Positions 1 to 9,300 of a DNA stretch of 38,638 bases are shown in pieces. The DNA is from Lachnospiraceae bacterium (lineage in GTDB: Bacteria > Bacillota > Clostridia > Lachnospirales > Lachnospiraceae): positions 1 through 38,638 of the forward strand of contig SVDY01000019.1 of the NCBI GenBank assembly GCA_015057665.1, in the 5' to 3' direction. How positions within the stretch are numbered: the stretch's first letter is position 1; each line of letters begins with the position of its first letter. The notes beneath the pieces were generated by a model. The model was not told where the DNA came from, did no database searches, and worked only from the letters and a program-made list of their open reading frames with translations. A program made the position numbers and the translations under genes.

Positions 1-93
1 GCTACAGCAAAGGGTATCGCTGATGTGAAGAAGAACGGCAACAGTGAAGTAAAATCTTTACAGGAACTTCATGCTGAAATTCATGATAAATAG
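1..93 (+). CDS. C-terminal fragment of an unidentified protein
   Basis: Frame 1 from the left edge is open for 30 codons and ends in TAG at 91-93. The tail ends ...SLQELHAEIHDK, a charged helical-looking C-terminus. The start lies outside the window, so the family cannot be named. It is the only plus-strand gene on the left side and is separated from the minus-strand transporter operon by a strong hairpin terminator. Reading-frame evidence is good because codons are sensible and a terminator follows 20 bases after the stop. Function is unknown. Confidence 0.6.
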   Translation, partial: ATAKGIADVKKNGNSEVKSLQELHAEIHDK

Positions 94-112
94 GAATATT
101 ATATAAACGGGA

Positions 113-148
113 AAAGCCAGAGATGTAAAAATCTCTGGCTTTCCTTAT
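113..148 (+). terminator. Bidirectional intrinsic terminator
   Basis: A perfect 12-bp inverted repeat (AAAGCCAGAGAT 113-124, loop GTAAAA, ATCTCTGGCTTT 131-142) is followed by TTTCCTT on the plus strand. Read on the minus strand the same hairpin ends in CTTTTCC, so it can also stop the minus-strand operon whose last gene ends at 281. The remaining bases 149-280 are AT-rich and hold no convincing gene. Confidence 0.8.
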
Positions 149-280
149 ATCTTATTAATTATTATTACTACACAACATCATTTCAACTGATATTCCTGTA
201 TCAATTTCAGAATATACTCTTCGGATTCTTCCAATGCTTCCGCAATCTTCTAAAAACTCCAAAAAATATCCCTATCTCTT

Positions 281-1279
281 CTACTCAATCAACCCATACT
301 TCACTTTCACGCGCTGCAGCTTCTCCAGAAGTGGTTTTGCTCCCAGCCAGAGAAAGATAAATGTGGATGTGGCATGGACTAAATCCACCGGAATTCCGGA
401 AATGTAAGATGCCAGAATTGCCTGCCAGGTCACCTCATATACACTCATGACACAGGATGCCGGATTCATGATGCCTCCATAGATAAATACAGTTACTAAA
501 AAGCCATAGATACATAGAGTAAACCTCTTTGCCGGAAGCAAGCCCAGACGATTCAAGATACCGGATAAAAATCCAATGAGGCCAAGGGCCAGCATCTGCC
601 ATGGTGTCCAAGGGCCCTGTCCAAAGAGCATATTACTAACCAGCATGGTTACAGCACCAACCAGAAATCCTGCCTCTCCGCCAAATGCAATGCCGCTGAT
701 AATGACAATTGCTACCATGGGCTTAAAATGGGGCAGCATGAAAAAAGCGCCTCGTCCTGCTACTGCAATTGCCGCAAGGGTTGCAAGGATAATCAATTCT
801 CTTGCCTGCGGCTTTCTTCCCTCAAATACCATAAAAAACGGTATGATAGAATAAACAACGATTACAAGACTTAATATGTAGTACTTTCGATTACCGAAAA
901 TGCCAGACAGCCACTGAACAAATTCTCCCTGAGCATCGACCCAGACAACACAGGCAATAATAGTTACAGGAATAAGTACAAGAAGAAGAAAAAGACTCAC
1001 TTTACTTCTAGCCGTCAGTTTTCTTCGCTGAGTGGATTGATACTCGGCCGTATCCACCTCATACATATCTTCTTCCCAGATACTGTCTCCCCCAGATCCC
1101 TCGTCTTTAAGCTCTCCAGCTGCCTGTTTCATCTTCTGCCATTTGGTCAGTTTGGATGGAATCAGTGTTTTAGCAACACGGGAACCCATAGAATCATGCT
1201 CTACTTTTGATGCCTCATAATATCGGTTCAGGAAGTCAATATTATCCTCAAAATTCATTCTTACATCTTCTGAAGCCAT
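281..1279 (-). CDS. ECF transporter S component, CbrT-like (predicted cobalamin)
   Basis: This is the membrane substrate-binding subunit of an ECF-type vitamin importer, and the last gene of the operon. The 332 residues have a soluble, charged N-terminal extension (about 1-88, with an acidic DEGSGGDSIWEEDMYE stretch) followed by a hydrophobic part with about six or more membrane segments. Features typical of S components are small-residue-rich helices such as IAFGGEAGFLVGAVTMLVSNMLFG and a GxxxG-rich core. It overlaps the end of the fused ATPase gene (1261-1279); the start ATG is preceded by AAGGA about 10 bases upstream. Gene order EcfT, fused ATPase, S component matches the predicted cobalamin system CbrTUV, and the adjoining transcobalamin-like lipoproteins support a corrinoid substrate. 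Substrate assignment is inference. A corrinoid precursor or another vitamin is possible. Confidence 0.75.
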   Translation of the reverse strand: MASEDVRMNFEDNIDFLNRYYEASKVEHDSMGSRVAKTLIPSKLTKWQKMKQAAGELKDEGSGGDSIWEEDMYEVDTAEYQSTQRRKLTARSKVSLFLLLVLIPVTIIACVVWVDAQGEFVQWLSGIFGNRKYYILSLVIVVYSIIPFFMVFEGRKPQARELIILATLAAIAVAGRGAFFMLPHFKPMVAIVIISGIAFGGEAGFLVGAVTMLVSNMLFGQGPWTPWQMLALGLIGFLSGILNRLGLLPAKRFTLCIYGFLVTVFIYGGIMNPASCVMSVYEVTWQAILASYISGIPVDLVHATSTFIFLWLGAKPLLEKLQRVKVKYGLIE

Positions 1280-2964
1280 TCCACCACATCCTTTCCTGTT
1301 ACAGCCTCAGGCAGATATTTGCGGGCCATTCGATTGGCTGCCGTTGTATAGAAATTATTTCCGGTAAAAAAATCTACCGGGATACCTGTTGCTACAATAG
1401 AACCATCGAAGAATAATCCGCATCGATCCCCAAAACTTGCGCAGAACTCAATATCATGAGAAATCATAAATATGGTCACTCCCTGAGCAAGAAGCTGTCT
1501 GAGAATCTGAGCAAACTCCTCTTTGAAATAACTGTCAAGGCCCTTGGTCGGCTCATCCATAAGGAGAACCTTTGGTCTTAACAGAAGAATTTTGGCAAGG
1601 GCAAGTCTCTGCTTTTCCCCGCCGGATAAGTCATAAGGATGTCTGTGAAGGAGACCTTCCAGATGAGTCAGCTTCACAATACCCTCTACCACTTCCTTCT
1701 TCGTCATATCAATCTCGAATTCATCGTTTTTCTTCTCTTTGATTCCGCCGATCATTTCGTATAATTCCAGTTCCACAGTTTTCTTTACAAACAAGGTAGT
1801 TGGATTTTGTGGCAGAACACCAAGATATCCGCGGAACAGTTCTTTGTCGCTGTATCTTCTGATATCTTTTCCATTTAATAGAATTTTCCCTCTATATGGT
1901 TTTCTCAGGCGGCTAATCAGGGACAGGGTGGTCGTCTTGCCTGTCCCATTACCGCCAAGGAGGCAGTAAAACTCACCTTCGTAAAGTTTCATATTTAATC
2001 CCTTTACCACGTCCGGTGTTTCCTTTTCATAGCGGAACCATACATCCTGACATTCAAGGAGAACTCTTTTCTCTTTCTTTTTCTGCATTACAGCCGCTTT
2101 ATGAACAGGCTCAATTCCTTTTTCCTGACACAGATGGTCAAGCCACTGTCTGCCGTCTCTAACCGTAATCGGACAGTCTTCATCCGATTTTACTTTGGAA
2201 TAGATCTGCATCGGAACAGGCATAGCAAGGAACATTTGATGATTCTGCTCCTTTAATGTCTTGCCGATATAAGCAGGATCTCCCTCTGCAAGAATTTCTC
2301 CTTTGTCCATAACGATTACTTTATCTGCTGCTGGAAATACATCTTCCAAACGGTGTTCGGTAAGAATAATGGTAGTTCCCATATCACGGTTAATCTTTTT
2401 TACCGTTTCTAAAAAATCAGAGGCAGCAATGGGATCAAGCTGGGATGTAGGTTCATCAAGAATCAGCATATCCGGATGCATCGCCATGATGGAAGCAAGG
2501 TTCAATAGCTGTTTCTGACCGCCTGAGAGTTCGTTGACATTCTTATAAAACCAGCCCTGAATCCCAAAATAACTTGCCATTTCAGCTACCCGGATGCGGA
2601 TTTCTTCATTTGGCAATCCAAGACTTTCCAACCCAAAGGCCAATTCATGCCATACTTTATCTGTCACAATCTGATTATCCGGATTCTGGAGCACAAAACC
2701 AATCTGCTGACTCTGCTCTCTGTTACTCATCTCATGGAGAGGTTTTCCCTTAAACAAAATCTCTCCTTTTCGTTTCCCATGGGGAGTAAGCGGTGTCTTC
2801 ATATGAGAAAGAAGTGTACTCTTTCCACAGCCGCTTTTCCCGCAAAGGACAATAAATTCTCCCTCTTTTACTGTAAGGTTTACATGATTTAAGGCACGTT
2901 TCTCTTCCGTTGGATAAGAAAAGCACAAATCCCTAATCTCCAACATCCTATCTAAACTTCCCAT
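1261..2964 (-). CDS. Fused double ATPase of an ECF transporter
   Basis: This 567-residue protein supplies both nucleotide-binding domains of the ECF importer in one chain. Domain 1 has Walker A GKSGCGKST, signature LSGGQKQ and Walker B MLILDEPTSQLD. Domain 2 has Walker A GGNGTGKTT, signature LSGGEKQR and Walker B VLLMDEPTKGLD. Both domains look catalytically complete. The linker (roughly residues 230-300) is longer than needed and charged. The start at 2964 is preferred over the ATG at 2946 because AGGAGG lies 9 bases upstream of it; this start overlaps the EcfT stop by 13 bases, indicating translational coupling. Fused ATPases are typical of the CbrU-type component, whereas general-purpose ECF modules use separate EcfA1 and EcfA2. 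Confidence 0.92.
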   Translation of the reverse strand: MGSLDRMLEIRDLCFSYPTEEKRALNHVNLTVKEGEFIVLCGKSGCGKSTLLSHMKTPLTPHGKRKGEILFKGKPLHEMSNREQSQQIGFVLQNPDNQIVTDKVWHELAFGLESLGLPNEEIRIRVAEMASYFGIQGWFYKNVNELSGGQKQLLNLASIMAMHPDMLILDEPTSQLDPIAASDFLETVKKINRDMGTTIILTEHRLEDVFPAADKVIVMDKGEILAEGDPAYIGKTLKEQNHQMFLAMPVPMQIYSKVKSDEDCPITVRDGRQWLDHLCQEKGIEPVHKAAVMQKKKEKRVLLECQDVWFRYEKETPDVVKGLNMKLYEGEFYCLLGGNGTGKTTTLSLISRLRKPYRGKILLNGKDIRRYSDKELFRGYLGVLPQNPTTLFVKKTVELELYEMIGGIKEKKNDEFEIDMTKKEVVEGIVKLTHLEGLLHRHPYDLSGGEKQRLALAKILLLRPKVLLMDEPTKGLDSYFKEEFAQILRQLLAQGVTIFMISHDIEFCASFGDRCGLFFDGSIVATGIPVDFFTGNNFYTTAANRMARKYLPEAVTGKDVVEWLQKM

Positions 2965-3890
2965 AAACGGAATCCTCCTGCCGCTGATTTTTCGATATTT
3001 TTTCTACGCATTTTCCACATTTCCCTGTCATATAATTCCATCATCGTTGGCATAAGACAGAACAAGGCATAAGATGCAAATACAAGAAAACTTCCTAATG
3101 TGAGAGGAAGTCCCTCCACAATGATAATCGGATTATAGCTGGAATAAGCATAGCCCTGTACTGCTCCCCAGATAGTCATACCGTAAGTCGCAATCATAAA
3201 AAGAAGGCAGGCCAGATCTCTCCGGTCAAAATAGTATAAGGAAAATGCAGTTCTTCCCTTCTCACCATAACCCCGGCATTTCATAGAATCTGCTGTCTCA
3301 ATGGCATTCTCCAAAGCCCAGGTAATGAGAATAGAAAAAATGGTAATTCCGTGTTTTGCCCTTTTTATAACAGATCCATTGGAAGCACTTCGCCCTACAC
3401 ATTTCTGTCCATCAGAGATCACATTAAGCTGGCGGACAAACATCGGTACAAAACGCAGACACATGGAAAGGACCAAAGATAAGGATGGAATCACCTTTCC
3501 AAACAGATAAATAAACTTATCCGATGTCATAACCTCTGTATAACAGGCAAACCATATTAAAGTACATGCCAGCATCATCGCCATGACAAGACCATAGACA
3601 CAGCTTTCCAGAGTAAAAGGATTCCCATTGGAAAGATAACCAAGGGTTGTCACCCCATAATGATTAAACATAGGATTTATCAAAGCAACGATAATCATCG
3701 TTGGCAAAGCAAAAATCAGATTAAATTTTAAAGTTTTTACAAAACCTCTTAATACCCCTGAATAAATAATTGCTGTTACAAAGGATATTCCTAACAAAAC
3801 AGGATGGGTCACAAAAACTGTGACCCCGATTGTTCCTATAAAATATAATAAATTCAGCAGAGGATGGTAGGTTGAAAAGGTATCTTTCAT
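2952..3890 (-). CDS. ECF transporter T component (EcfT-like)
   Basis: This 312-residue transmembrane coupling subunit links the S component to the ATPases. It has hydrophobic N-terminal and C-terminal segments and a long cytoplasmic helical region carrying the coupling motif SMKCRGYG, equivalent to the conserved A-R-G-Y of EcfT proteins, plus a second candidate coupling segment around GQKCVGRSAS. The ATG at 3890 has AAAGGAG 7 bases upstream. It lies 12 bases after the DUF4430 lipoprotein and overlaps the ATPase gene, so all four genes form one unit (5153 to 281). A dedicated T component suggests a group I-like, single-substrate ECF transporter rather than a shared module. Confidence 0.9.
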   Translation of the reverse strand: MKDTFSTYHPLLNLLYFIGTIGVTVFVTHPVLLGISFVTAIIYSGVLRGFVKTLKFNLIFALPTMIIVALINPMFNHYGVTTLGYLSNGNPFTLESCVYGLVMAMMLACTLIWFACYTEVMTSDKFIYLFGKVIPSLSLVLSMCLRFVPMFVRQLNVISDGQKCVGRSASNGSVIKRAKHGITIFSILITWALENAIETADSMKCRGYGEKGRTAFSLYYFDRRDLACLLFMIATYGMTIWGAVQGYAYSSYNPIIIVEGLPLTLGSFLVFASYALFCLMPTMMELYDREMWKMRRKNIEKSAAGGFRLWEV

Positions 3891-3902
3891 GGATTTTCTC
3901 CT

Positions 3903-5153
3903 TTACTGCATAGAGTTGTCTCCCACATCAGTTCCAAGATCACAAGTATATACCCATGCAATATTATCTCCATCAGAAACTTTATACTGGCTGCATCCAT
4001 AATTCGGGAACCAGCCGTTTACCTTGTACATCCAGCCAGACTCGCTTCCGCAGTCAAATTCATAGATCTGATTAATACCTTCTATATAGGCTGAGTCATA
4101 AATTGGGGTATAGCTGGATTCCATATGAATCCCTTTATTTTTACATACTCTCTTTAATACATCGTGGACAGATTCTCCTTCTTCAAAAGTGACTGTTGTC
4201 TTTTTTAAAATCCAGCCGCTGGATGGTACAAAGGATTTTTTGGCAGGATCCAGCTTGTCCATGTTGTCAAGAATCGTTTTACAGCTAATAGAAATAGTAC
4301 AGGTAAGCTTCGGTGCTTCTGTTGTTTCTTCCTTCTTGGCTGTTGTTGTTTCCTCTTTTTTGGCAGTAGTTGTTTCTTCTTTCTTGGCTGTTGTTGTCTC
4401 TTCTTTCCTCGATGTTGTTGTATCTGGCTTTTTAGAAGTTGTTGTTTCTTCTTTCTTAGTAGTTGCTGTTTCCTCTTTCTTTACAGTTGTTGTCCCGGCT
4501 TTTTCATCAGTGTTGTTATCTGCTGCCACAGCATCAGAAGAAATTATACCATCTGCTTCTCCATTGGCACTTCCGTCTGCTTTTCCAATAATATAAAGAG
4601 ACTCTTCCATGGACACAAGTTCCATTGTAAAAGTTGTTGTTTTATTCGTTTCATCTTTTGTCACAGTCACCTCTGCAACATCTGTAAATGCATTATTATC
4701 TTCTTTTACAATAGAGGCTGATGATGCTTCCCAAAGTTCCGGAATAGTAACAGCAAGGCTTCCCGGTACGATCAGCGCTTTGTCTCCCATATTAAGCTTT
4801 AACGCATTCACAGCATCAGCCGCTTTCGCCTTAACTGTTTCTAATACATTATTTCCAAATGTTACTTTAAGATTCTGGTCCTGTGGATTCTTAATTAATC
4901 CTGCGTTAAAAGTCCAGATATATGTAATGCTGTCCGTAGTTTCTTCCGTAAACTGAATCTTTTTAGACTCTCCGGCAATTGTTTTAAACTGTTCTTTTGT
5001 AATAATCCCATCTTCCGGAATCTGGTTTATCTCTTTTAACGGCTCTGCCGAAGTTTCATCTTTTCCGTTTCCACCACTGCAGCCGGTGCTTAATAAAAGT
5101 ATTAATATGAGCATAAATGCCAGTATTCTTTTCATATGTTTTTTAATTCTCAT
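3903..5153 (-). CDS. DUF4430 (transcobalamin beta-domain-like) lipoprotein
   Basis: This 416-residue protein begins with a lipoprotein signal (LLSTGC, Cys25), placing it on the outer face of the membrane beside the ECF transporter. Residues ~30-200 form an unrecognised predominantly beta region. Residues ~215-285 are a Lys/Glu/Thr linker made of 8-residue repeats (AKKEETTT). Residues ~287-416 match DUF4430, the fold of the C-terminal domain of transcobalamin and intrinsic factor: a TVTFEEGESVHDVLKRVC segment, then YEFDCGSESGWMYKVNGWFPNYGCSQY and DGDNIAWVYTCDLGTDVG. The ATG at 5153 has AGGAGGA 7 bases upstream. A direct pair of the locus motif lies just upstream (5213-5257). Inferred role: receptor lipoprotein that presents ligand to the S component, perhaps together with the toroid lipoprotein encoded next door. 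Confidence 0.88.
   Translation of the reverse strand: MRIKKHMKRILAFMLILILLLSTGCSGGNGKDETSAEPLKEINQIPEDGIITKEQFKTIAGESKKIQFTEETTDSITYIWTFNAGLIKNPQDQNLKVTFGNNVLETVKAKAADAVNALKLNMGDKALIVPGSLAVTIPELWEASSASIVKEDNNAFTDVAEVTVTKDETNKTTTFTMELVSMEESLYIIGKADGSANGEADGIISSDAVAADNNTDEKAGTTTVKKEETATTKKEETTTSKKPDTTTSRKEETTTAKKEETTTAKKEETTTAKKEETTEAPKLTCTISISCKTILDNMDKLDPAKKSFVPSSGWILKKTTVTFEEGESVHDVLKRVCKNKGIHMESSYTPIYDSAYIEGINQIYEFDCGSESGWMYKVNGWFPNYGCSQYKVSDGDNIAWVYTCDLGTDVGDNSMQ
4318..4496. repeat. 24-bp coding repeats for Lys/Glu/Thr linker
   Basis: About seven imperfect tandem units of 24 bases encode the 8-residue unit AKKEETTT and variants (SKKPDTTT, SRKEETTT). This is a flexible, probably extended linker between the lipid anchor region and the DUF4430 domain. 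The units are prone to copy-number change by slippage. Confidence 0.85.
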
Positions 5154-5174
5154 AGTCGCTTCCTCCTAAAATTT

Positions 5175-5257
5175 TGCATACTAATATGTATTATTTTAGC
5201 AAAACAGAAACGTACACACCGACCATGTTCGCCGTTTCAGGCATACACACCGACCAT
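5175..5257 (-). promoter_or_regulatory. Direct-repeat operator and putative promoter of the DUF4430/ECF operon
   Basis: Two copies of the locus motif, TACACACCGACCAT, lie at 5213-5226 and 5244-5257, exactly 31 bp apart in the same orientation. They precede the minus-strand gene that starts at 5153. Core promoter hexamers are uncertain. Candidates on the minus strand are TTCTGT-17-TATTAG or TTGCTA-16-TATGCA, both close to the proximal motif, as expected for an activator that contacts RNA polymerase. No terminator is visible between the upstream toroid gene (ends 5272) and this site, so readthrough is also possible. Confidence 0.7.
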
Positions 5258-5271
5258 CTTTTGCTTGAATG

Positions 5272-6288
5272 TTACGATTTCACATCAGTCATATCATAAA
5301 GTGTTGTTCTGTCATCCTTTGTTCTATCAATGGCAACCAGTGCATAAAATGCCTGTTCTGTTGCCATGACATTGATATCCCCATCCAATGTGTGACGGAA
5401 GGCTCCACCTTCTATCTGAAAATCCATCAGCCTGTCTTCCAAAGTCCTGCCATTTTTCACAAATCTTGCATCATTCAGATCAATCCCAAGCTCACAAAGA
5501 GCTACGATTACCTGAGAGATGGATTCACTACTTTCCACATCATAAGAAATATAACCGCCAGCTTCACTCTGCATCCGTGAAAGAACTGCAAGTCCACGAT
5601 CAATGGCTGCTTCCACTGCTTCATCCTCTTTGTATTTGGCAAGAGCCTGAAGGACCATGGCTGTCATATCTGCCTCTGCAACTCCTCCGGCTAAGGACCA
5701 GCCACCGCCAACGGATTCTTTCTCTAAGAGATGTTCCACATACATCTGTCTAGTTGCCTGTATTGTTCCATACTTATTCTCAGGAATCTCGTAACTTCCA
5801 CTGTCCAAAGCAAGAAGGGCAAATGCGGCACCGTTCACTCCCTGAAATACAGTCTGCTCAAAATCGGCTAAGGGCTCTAACAAGTTATATCCGGCCACAT
5901 TAGATGGATCTTTTCCCATGGCAGTAAGAACAAGAATTGTTCGGGAATATTCCGTATATTTTTTTGAATGGAGAATTCCCTCATTCTGTTTCACATATTC
6001 TGCAAGTTTCTCATAATAACCTTCAAATCGATTCTTTGATTCCGCTTCTCCCCATCTGGCAAGTCCAAACATAATCCAATCTCCACCAGATTCTCCCGGA
6101 GCAGGTTCTGGATTCGATTGTAAAAGTGCATCGGCAATGTTATTCAGATTTATATTCTGATGCTCTTTCTGAGTATTTTTTTCTGATGCAGAATCAGATG
6201 AATCTGCACATCCTGCTGCCATCCACAGAATGCTCATCAGTATCGTAAAAAATACAAATCTTTTTATTATAGAATGTTTCTCTTTCAT
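5272..6288 (-). CDS. Alpha/alpha-toroid (transcobalamin alpha-domain-like) lipoprotein
   Basis: This 338-residue protein has a lipoprotein signal ending MAAGC (Cys27). The mature part is an alpha/alpha-barrel of the terpenoid cyclase/prenyltransferase type, the fold of the N-terminal domain of transcobalamin and intrinsic factor. Evidence is the succession of helical repeats with Gly-Gly turns (GGDWIMFGLARWG, GGGWSLAGG, EAGGYISYD, EGGAFRH) and helices such as ATEQAFYALVAID. It is clearly paralogous to the C-terminal 280 residues of the 1980-residue wall protein (shared blocks VAGYNLLE, DARFVKNG/DERFVKNG, MATEQ.YAL, TTLYDM/TSLYDM). It ends 118 bases before the DUF4430 lipoprotein gene, so the two halves of a transcobalamin-like receptor are encoded side by side. 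Prenyltransferase or cyclase chemistry is unlikely given the extracellular location. The binding role is inferred. Confidence 0.85.
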   Translation of the reverse strand: MKEKHSIIKRFVFFTILMSILWMAAGCADSSDSASEKNTQKEHQNINLNNIADALLQSNPEPAPGESGGDWIMFGLARWGEAESKNRFEGYYEKLAEYVKQNEGILHSKKYTEYSRTILVLTAMGKDPSNVAGYNLLEPLADFEQTVFQGVNGAAFALLALDSGSYEIPENKYGTIQATRQMYVEHLLEKESVGGGWSLAGGVAEADMTAMVLQALAKYKEDEAVEAAIDRGLAVLSRMQSEAGGYISYDVESSESISQVIVALCELGIDLNDARFVKNGRTLEDRLMDFQIEGGAFRHTLDGDINVMATEQAFYALVAIDRTKDDRTTLYDMTDVKS

Positions 6289-6327
6289 TTATTTCTTCAC
6301 CCCAATTCAAAACTATTTATATACCTG

Positions 6328-9300
6328 TTATGTTCTTTCAGGGAAAGATTCAATTACTTCGTTATAAAAGGCACTGACCATATTGGCATCTGATATATCT
6401 ATTCTTCCGTCATTATTAACGTCCGCTGCCTCCTTCTGTTCCTCAGAAAGTTCCAATATCTCATTATAATAACCTGCAATTATATTCGCATCACCAATAT
6501 CAATCTGACCATCGCCATTCAAGTCTCCATACAGTATTTCTTCTATCGGATCTTCCTCTTCTGTTTTCAGTTCAACCTGAATTACTGTTACCGGAGTTGT
6601 TGTTTGAATACCAGATTTCATTTCTGTACCATCTTCCATATTATGATACATCACATGCTCAAAGGAAATCGTTACAATCTGATTCTGAGTTGTAATCGGA
6701 TCAGCTGTTATGGTTACATAATCCGTAACATCTCTTGTTTTTCCATTCTCATAAGTTGCAGTAACGATCATTCCTTCCGGATCGAATTCTTCTCCATCTG
6801 CATATATCATCTTGTCCGGATTCTTCGTAATTTCAATCTTTTCAATCATACTGCCATATGCCATTAGATAAGCAGAATCATTTTTGAAATATATCGTTCC
6901 ATATTCGTCTACAATAGGACTGCAGATTGCATACTGAGCCTGATTTCCAGTTGGCGTAAATAGTGCATAAGCTGTTGTATAATTCTCCTCTGTTGTAAGA
7001 TAGTCCGCCTGAGTTTGTCCGGCCTTATCTCTTAAAACACGGATTTTACCAGGTGTCATATTATCAAAGTAATAAATATATACGTATCCATTTTCCTCTT
7101 CGTATGCTGTAGTAAGCAGACCGCTTGTCTGTGGATATCCTTGTGTTTCCACGCTATAAGCAATCTTTTTCTGTGCCAGATCAATCACTGTAATGTTATG
7201 ACCGGAATATGCAGAAAACTGTCCGGCTCCGGATACCCCGACATAGGCACGGCCATTATATACAACCGGTGAGCAAGTACTCATTGGAATGCTCTCACTT
7301 CCATTAGACAGTGCAACACTCCAACACTCTGTAAAACTCCATCCCTGCTCTAAAGTGTCAACTTTTACACAATAAAAGCTGCCGCCCTTCGATGTAAAAT
7401 AATATGCATCTGTAGAAATATCGTACACGACCGTACTGCGGATATCTCCATTCAATCCTTCTAAACTATCCAACAGTTCTCCCGTCTTTGGCTGAAACAA
7501 TAATAACTGAGATGTCTGGCTGTCTCTTTTGTTTGTACCATCATCTGTTCCCACAATCACAAAATCATCAGAAACATAAGCTCCTGCCCAATAGTAACCG
7601 CCAGCCTGAGTGTAATACCATGAATTGCTCTTTGACTCATTTGGCATGGAAGGATTTTCATCTGTGATTGTCAGGCAGACAAAATTGGCATCTCCCGTTT
7701 CGCTATTCCAGAATCCTGTGTAAATGTATCCGTTTTTCACTGTGAGCGGACAGTTTGGCTGTCCTCCAAGCGGATCTTTGTAGATCCAGAGAGATTCCAG
7801 GGTATTCGCATTAAATGCCTGAACCGTTCCATTGGAAAGAGCCACAAATACCATGCCTTCCGCATAAACCGGCGGAGTAATAGCAAAACTTGATTTATGA
7901 TCCATTCCTCCTGTCTTTAGGATTTCTCCTGTCACTGTATCAATACGATAAATGGTGCTTCCTGCATAAGTAATTAGGTCTCCGTCAACAATAATCGGAC
8001 TTCCAACTGCATCAGAATCAAATCCTTTTCCAATCTGGTGCGCCCAGTAAAGTGTTCCTCCTTCTGCTGCAATTGGAATCGCAGCATCTGTTACAGCGTT
8101 ATTCTCCTGGTTACCTCGAAAACTATCCCATTCCGCTTTTATCTCCGTATTTATCGCAGGATTATCCTCTGCCTTCTCCAGTCCCCATGAAATAATTACT
8201 TCACCGCCCCCATCTGCCGACTCGGTCACTATGTATTTTTCGGTTCCGTCTGTTACAACAAGAGCCTCTGTTTCATCTCTCATTACACTAATTATGCCCG
8301 TTTTTCCTACATAACCATATTCCGTAAATGAATACTGATAACTATAGCCTTCACATAACTGATATACATTATTCTCTTTCGGCCATAAACGTTCTCCTGA
8401 CATGGATTCATAGAGGCTTAATAATGCATCTTCCGGATTTAATACAAAAGATACATCTACCGGAGGCGACTTCAATATATGGATTACATAATCGGATGAT
8501 CCATTTGGAGCCTTCTCATTTTCAACAGTTATCGTAACAGTCTGTGTTTGGATTGTTCCATCGAGAAGAACTCCCACCTTATCCTGTTCTGTTACATCCT
8601 TTCCGTCTGCAAAAATTCGATAACCAACTTCAGACTCTCCATAACATCTTTTCTCATCATATTTTGAAAAAGTAAATTCTACAAATGGAGCAGCCATAGA
8701 TACCGTTACAGAATACTCTTTTACATCAGAATCATAACCTGTTGTTCCATCCTTCTGCACAAGCATTGCCGTCAGTCCTTCGCAGGCTGCAGAAATCTCT
8801 TTCAGAGTTAATAGACGTTTAAAATCCACTTGATAATCCTGATAATAAGTAACTCCGTCAGATTCCTTTGTTAAGCGGATTGTTAATTCATTTTCAATAG
8901 GATTCTCATCCATCAGAAATCTTTTTAACTGAACCCCTTCCATTTTGTCAGATACTAATTCTAACTTCATTTCTTTGCCATGATAGATCTGACCGCTATA
9001 AACCTGATCGTACATTGCATGAATTGAAACATCTTCACTGCCAGATACCCATACATATGCCAGATGCTCTGTATCCACATATTCAATCTGGTACTTATGA
9101 TCCGCTTCTTTAAACTCAGAGTCCATGGTAAGGTTTCCTTTACTCTTTGGACCCACTGAAGTACCAAAGGCAAGGCTTGTCAGCCAGTCTTCCGTCGGCA
9201 CCTCTACTTTAATTGTGCTGTTTGCAACATCCTCCAAAGAGAATTCATCGGTCACATGATAATATTCTTTCGCTGTTGCCACATAACAATAATTTTCTCC

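Noticed and set aside
178-249. Short minus-strand open stretch resembling a helical C-terminus (AEALEESEEYILKLIQEY)
   Set aside because: A stop codon lies immediately upstream, there is no start or RBS, and it is only 23 codons. It could be a decayed remnant but cannot be supported.
910-916. GCCACTG, resembling part of a B12-box
   Set aside because: It lies within the S-component coding sequence, not in a leader, and no other riboswitch elements surround it.
4318-4496. Tandem repeats that could suggest a CRISPR array
   Set aside because: Units are 24 bp, contiguous without spacers, in frame, and encode a Lys/Glu/Thr linker.
4189-4596. Long plus-strand open frame opposite the lipoprotein gene
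   Set aside because: It is produced by the antisense of the low-complexity repeats; there is no RBS and composition is that of a shadow frame.
5272-6288. Prenyltransferase or squalene cyclase enzyme annotation for the toroid lipoprotein
   Set aside because: The fold matches, but it is an exported lipoprotein without the DxDD-type acid motif of cyclases. A binding domain of the transcobalamin kind fits better.
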